A DNA stretch of 10,623 nucleotides, taken from Limnohabitans sp. GTDB lineage: Bacteria; Pseudomonadota; Gammaproteobacteria; Burkholderiales; Burkholderiaceae_C. The translations under genes and the position numbers were made by a program. The DNA is taken from positions 1 through 10,623 of the forward strand of contig JAKFXJ010000249.1 in assembly GCA_021731425.1 (NCBI GenBank). The letters run 5' to 3'. The notes beneath the pieces were generated by a model. It was not told where the DNA came from. It searched no databases and was given only the letters and a program-made list of their open reading frames with translations. Below are positions 8,119 through 10,623 of the stretch, one piece after another (position 1 is the first letter of the stretch; each line of letters opens with the position of its first letter).

Positions 8119-10248
8119 TCAGCGTTGACCAAACGACTTGGTCAAACCCACCATCACGCTGCGCGGCGCACCGGCGGCGTAGGTGTTTTGCGTGTTGGGT
8201 GTGTAAGCGCCACTTTTGTAGCTGCTGGACGCATTGTCCGAGTACAGCTTGTCGGTCAGGTTGCGCACCTGGCCCCAGACTTCCCAGCCATCGGCGAGCT
8301 TATGGCTGGCCGTCAGGTTGAGCAGGGTGTGACCCGCGTAACGCACCGTGTTGGCGTTGTTCATCCAGTAGCTGCCTTGCTTGACCAAGCCCAAAGCCAC
8401 GCGCGAAGCGGGTGTGAACTTCCAGCCAACTTGGGCGGTGATGGTGTGGTTGGGTGCCTGTGGCATGTCTTTGCCCGAGTAGTCTTCGATGGCACCCACT
8501 TTGTCGCTGACGCGGTAAGACACAAAGGTGTGCTCAGCCCAAGTCGCGCCCACGCGCCAATCCCATTCGCGCAGATCCTGATTCAGGCTCAGCTCCAGGC
8601 CTCGGCTGCGGGTGTTGCCCGCGTTCTTGTTGAAGCTGTTGCCGATCTCCGAGGTGTAAGACACGATGGTGTCCTTGCCGCTGAGTTGGTAGAGCGCCGA
8701 ATCGAGGCGAATGCCCGAGGCCAACAAGGCACGCCAGCCCACCTCCACGTTGTCGTAGGTGGCCGAGTTCAGTTCTGGAATGGCGGTTTTGCCGTACAGC
8801 TGACTGACCTCAGGCGGTGTGAAGCCCATGCTCAGGTTGCTGTAGAGGCTGCTGGTGGGGCTCAGGGCGTAGGTCGCGCCCAGCTTGGGGCTGAACTTGG
8901 CAAAGCTGCGGACCTCGTTGGCGGCACCGTAGTTGGCACCGGGTGTCAGGTTGTTCTTGAAGTCGTAGCGGATGCTGTCATAACGGCCACCGGCCACCAC
9001 ACGGATTTGCTCGCTGGGGCTGAACTCCAGTTGTGCAAACAGCGCATCGTTGGCAATGCCCGCGCCATAGTTGCGCACGCCGCTGGGGTTGGCCACGCTG
9101 TTCAAGGTATAGCCGACATAACGGCCCGTGGGCACATCACGCACGATGGCCAAGTTGTCCGACACAAAATCGTTTTGGCTGCGGTCGATGTAGACGCCTG
9201 TGACCAAGCGGGCACGCAGCCAATCCAGTTTTTGTTCGTGCTTGACGTCCACGCCCAGCGATTCCACGTGGTTGTTGTTCAAGGTGCCCTTGCAGGTGGC
9301 ACCCGCGCAACCCGAGATGGTGTAGTTGGGCAACTGACCGTGGTCGTTCTTGCGGGCAAACAGCGTCACCGTGGTCAAGCCGCCTTGCGTGGTTTCGCCT
9401 TCCCAAGCCAGGTTGGCACGGGTGGTTTTGTCTTTGCGCCAGGTGAAGGTGTTGATGCTTTTGCCGGGGTTGTTGCGAAAGTCGTTTTCAAACAAGCTGC
9501 CGGGCGTATCCGAGTCCAGATTGGTGTGCACCAGCGAGGCACGCAACCAGGACTTGTCGCTCAGGTTGTAGTCGCCACGCAGTTTGAAAGAGTCTTTTTT
9601 GCCGCCGCTGTACTGCTGCCAGTTGTTGGTGTCACGCTGCGAGCTGTAGTGTGAAAAGCGCAGACCCAAATCACCCCAGGTGTTGCTCGCGCCCGAGTCC
9701 ACACGGGTGAAGCCATCGGTGTTGTCGTGGCGAATGCCCAGATAGCCTGTGGGTGTGCGTGAAGGTTTTTGCGTCAAGAAGTTGACCGCACCACCCACGG
9801 CGTTGCTGCCATACAGCGACGAGGCCGCGCCTTTGACCACTTCAACACCGCCCGAGCCGTTCATGTTGTTTTCGTTCAGGGCGTTGTGGTTGAACACGCC
9901 CAATGGACGGATCGGGATGCCGTCTTCCAGATACTGGTAGACCGCGTTGGTGCTGATGGGCTGGCGAATGGCCATGCTGTGCTGCTCGTTGCCCAAATCG
10001 TTCCAGTGCACGCCCGGAATGCGGTTGATGATCTCGCCTACCGACTTGGGCTTGTCGGCGTCCCACTGGGCGCGGCTGACGGCCCCAATGGACACAGGGG
10101 TTTCGGACAATTTGGTTTCGGAGCGTGAGCCCGACACCACGATGGTGTCCAGCGCAGGCGCGGTTTGGGCCACCGCAGCGGCACTCAAGCTGGCCAAGAT
10201 GCCGAACACGGCCAAAGACAAAGGAGAAAGAGAGAGGGAATTTTTCAT
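8119..10248 (-). CDS. TonB-dependent outer-membrane receptor
   Basis: A 709-residue outer-membrane transporter driven by TonB/ExbBD. The signal peptide is MKNSLSLSPLSLAVFGIL then ASLSAAAVAQ (cleavage near residue 28). The TonB box is DTIVVSG (34-40). The plug domain spans about 45-162 with IINRIPGVHWNDLG, YQYLEDGIPIRPLGVFNHN, and EVVKGAASSLYGSNAVGGAVNF split over 136-157. The rest is a 22-strand barrel, with LGLRFSHYSS and late TASHKLADGWEVWGQVRNLTDKLY motifs. Cys314 and Cys319 (SGCAGATCKG) probably make an extracellular-loop disulfide. The barrel ends VMVGLTKSFGQR, three residues past the usual terminal Phe. It lies 96 bases after a DUF2946-like gene and before the propeller gene. Substrate is not evident; it lacks features I would recognise as the OprC/NosA copper receptor, so copper rests on neighbours only. 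No good Shine-Dalgarno precedes the ATG at 10248. Confidence 0.93.
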   Translation of the reverse strand: MKNSLSLSPLSLAVFGILASLSAAAVAQTAPALDTIVVSGSRSETKLSETPVSIGAVSRAQWDADKPKSVGEIINRIPGVHWNDLGNEQHSMAIRQPISTNAVYQYLEDGIPIRPLGVFNHNALNENNMNGSGGVEVVKGAASSLYGSNAVGGAVNFLTQKPSRTPTGYLGIRHDNTDGFTRVDSGASNTWGDLGLRFSHYSSQRDTNNWQQYSGGKKDSFKLRGDYNLSDKSWLRASLVHTNLDSDTPGSLFENDFRNNPGKSINTFTWRKDKTTRANLAWEGETTQGGLTTVTLFARKNDHGQLPNYTISGCAGATCKGTLNNNHVESLGVDVKHEQKLDWLRARLVTGVYIDRSQNDFVSDNLAIVRDVPTGRYVGYTLNSVANPSGVRNYGAGIANDALFAQLEFSPSEQIRVVAGGRYDSIRYDFKNNLTPGANYGAANEVRSFAKFSPKLGATYALSPTSSLYSNLSMGFTPPEVSQLYGKTAIPELNSATYDNVEVGWRALLASGIRLDSALYQLSGKDTIVSYTSEIGNSFNKNAGNTRSRGLELSLNQDLREWDWRVGATWAEHTFVSYRVSDKVGAIEDYSGKDMPQAPNHTITAQVGWKFTPASRVALGLVKQGSYWMNNANTVRYAGHTLLNLTASHKLADGWEVWGQVRNLTDKLYSDNASSSYKSGAYTPNTQNTYAAGAPRSVMVGLTKSFGQR

Positions 10249-10344
10249 GACAAGTTTTCAATCGATCGCTCGCCATCGGCCGCGCAGGCCAAAGGCATCA
10301 ACAAGCGCCAGCCACCTGACGGTGCTCAACGCGCTGGAAAAGGA

Positions 10345-10623
10345 TCAATTGAAAACAGGCGGCCCGCGAGAGGGCAGTGGCGGCGCGGTGCGGGGCAGCA
10401 GCAAAGCCTCGGGCAAGGCTTGCACAATGTACGCGCGTGCATCTGGCACATGCGCCAAAGCCGCCACCGTGGGTGGCGGCAGTGCAGGTGTGGCGTGGGC
10501 GCACATGGGGCAATCCATGCCGCCGCTCACGAGCGGGCCATCACCCTCGCCTTGCACCACCACCTTCATGATGCCCATGGCGGAACACACCAGGTCCATG
10601 GTTTTGGGCTGCAGCGTCGCCGC
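10345..10623 (-). CDS. DUF2946-like small Cys-containing protein, C-terminal part (5' end cut by window edge)
   Basis: The last 92 codons of a gene whose start lies beyond the right edge; the frame is open from 10623 to the stop at 10345. Visible sequence includes MDLVCSAMGIMKVVVQG, GGMDCPMCAHATPALPPP and a C-terminal PLPSRGPPVFN. The VCS block, the DCPxC block followed by a proline run, and an RGPP-type tail are the pattern of DUF2946 proteins. These are short exported proteins often found beside copper-related TonB receptors. Cys in VCS and the CPMC pair with the following His could bind a metal. A start at an internal ATG (10599) would remove the part before MDLVCS and is less likely. Family assignment is by motif memory; the signal peptide cannot be checked here. 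Confidence 0.68.
   Translation of the reverse strand, partial: AATLQPKTMDLVCSAMGIMKVVVQGEGDGPLVSGGMDCPMCAHATPALPPPTVAALAHVPDARAYIVQALPEALLLPRTAPPLPSRGPPVFN

Noticed and set aside
8125..9654. Long plus-strand open frame (509 codons) antisense to the TonB receptor
   Set aside because: It mirrors the receptor codons, is rich in V/G/A/H/Q without any domain, has no start signals, and the opposite strand has a full receptor with signal peptide and plug. It is a shadow of GC-rich coding.
10235..10262. Possible CusR/CopR copper box near the receptor start (TTGTCAT half-site)
   Set aside because: Only one half matches the known ATGACAA-N2-TTGTCAT pattern, the other half matches about four of seven bases, and the half-site includes the start codon. 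Too weak to call.

Overview
The window looks like chromosome from a betaproteobacterium of the order Burkholderiales, most likely a Comamonadaceae-type freshwater or soil organism. This rests on the GC-rich coding, a PhaM-type polyhydroxybutyrate granule protein with a histone-H1-like Lys/Ala tail, and the mix of an aromatic ring-hydroxylating oxygenase, a TauD-like oxygenase and a TonB-dependent receptor. Nothing marks a prophage, plasmid or insertion sequence, and I see no tRNA, rRNA or CRISPR array. Coding density is very high: no gap exceeds about 110 bases.

Layout. (a) 19-2092, minus strand: a three-gene operon for a multicomponent Rieske non-heme iron oxygenase (alpha subunit, beta subunit, ferredoxin), joined by two 4-base ATGA stop/start overlaps. 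The electron-transfer reductase is presumably just outside the left edge. (b) 2093-2199: a short divergent intergenic region with two perfect palindromes and weak promoter-like elements. (c) 2200-3372, plus strand: tgt (queuine/preQ1 tRNA-ribosyltransferase), the only plus-strand gene. (d) 3373-5327, minus strand: phaM and a FIST-domain sensor-like gene, translationally coupled by an ATGA overlap. The FIST stop codon abuts the tgt stop codon with no base between them. (e) 5392-6261, minus strand: a TauD/TfdA-type 2-oxoglutarate/Fe(II) dioxygenase. (f) 6284-10623, minus strand: a run that reads, in transcription order, DUF2946-like small Cys protein (cut by the right edge), TonB-dependent receptor, exported Asp-box beta-propeller with a Cys-x-Cys-Cys cluster, and exported thioredoxin-fold protein with a His-rich N-terminus.

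How they work together. Region (a) encodes one enzyme, probably a hydroxylase or dioxygenase of a carboxylated aromatic (salicylate/anthranilate-like). Region (d) joins PHB granule biology to a small-ligand sensing domain. Region (f) is the most interesting. Its four products are predicted to sit in the outer membrane or periplasm, and the three smaller ones carry Cys and/or His clusters. I infer a metal acquisition or handling cassette, with copper the leading guess; this is not shown directly by the sequence. All functions are assigned from recognised motifs in the translations; no database search was possible.
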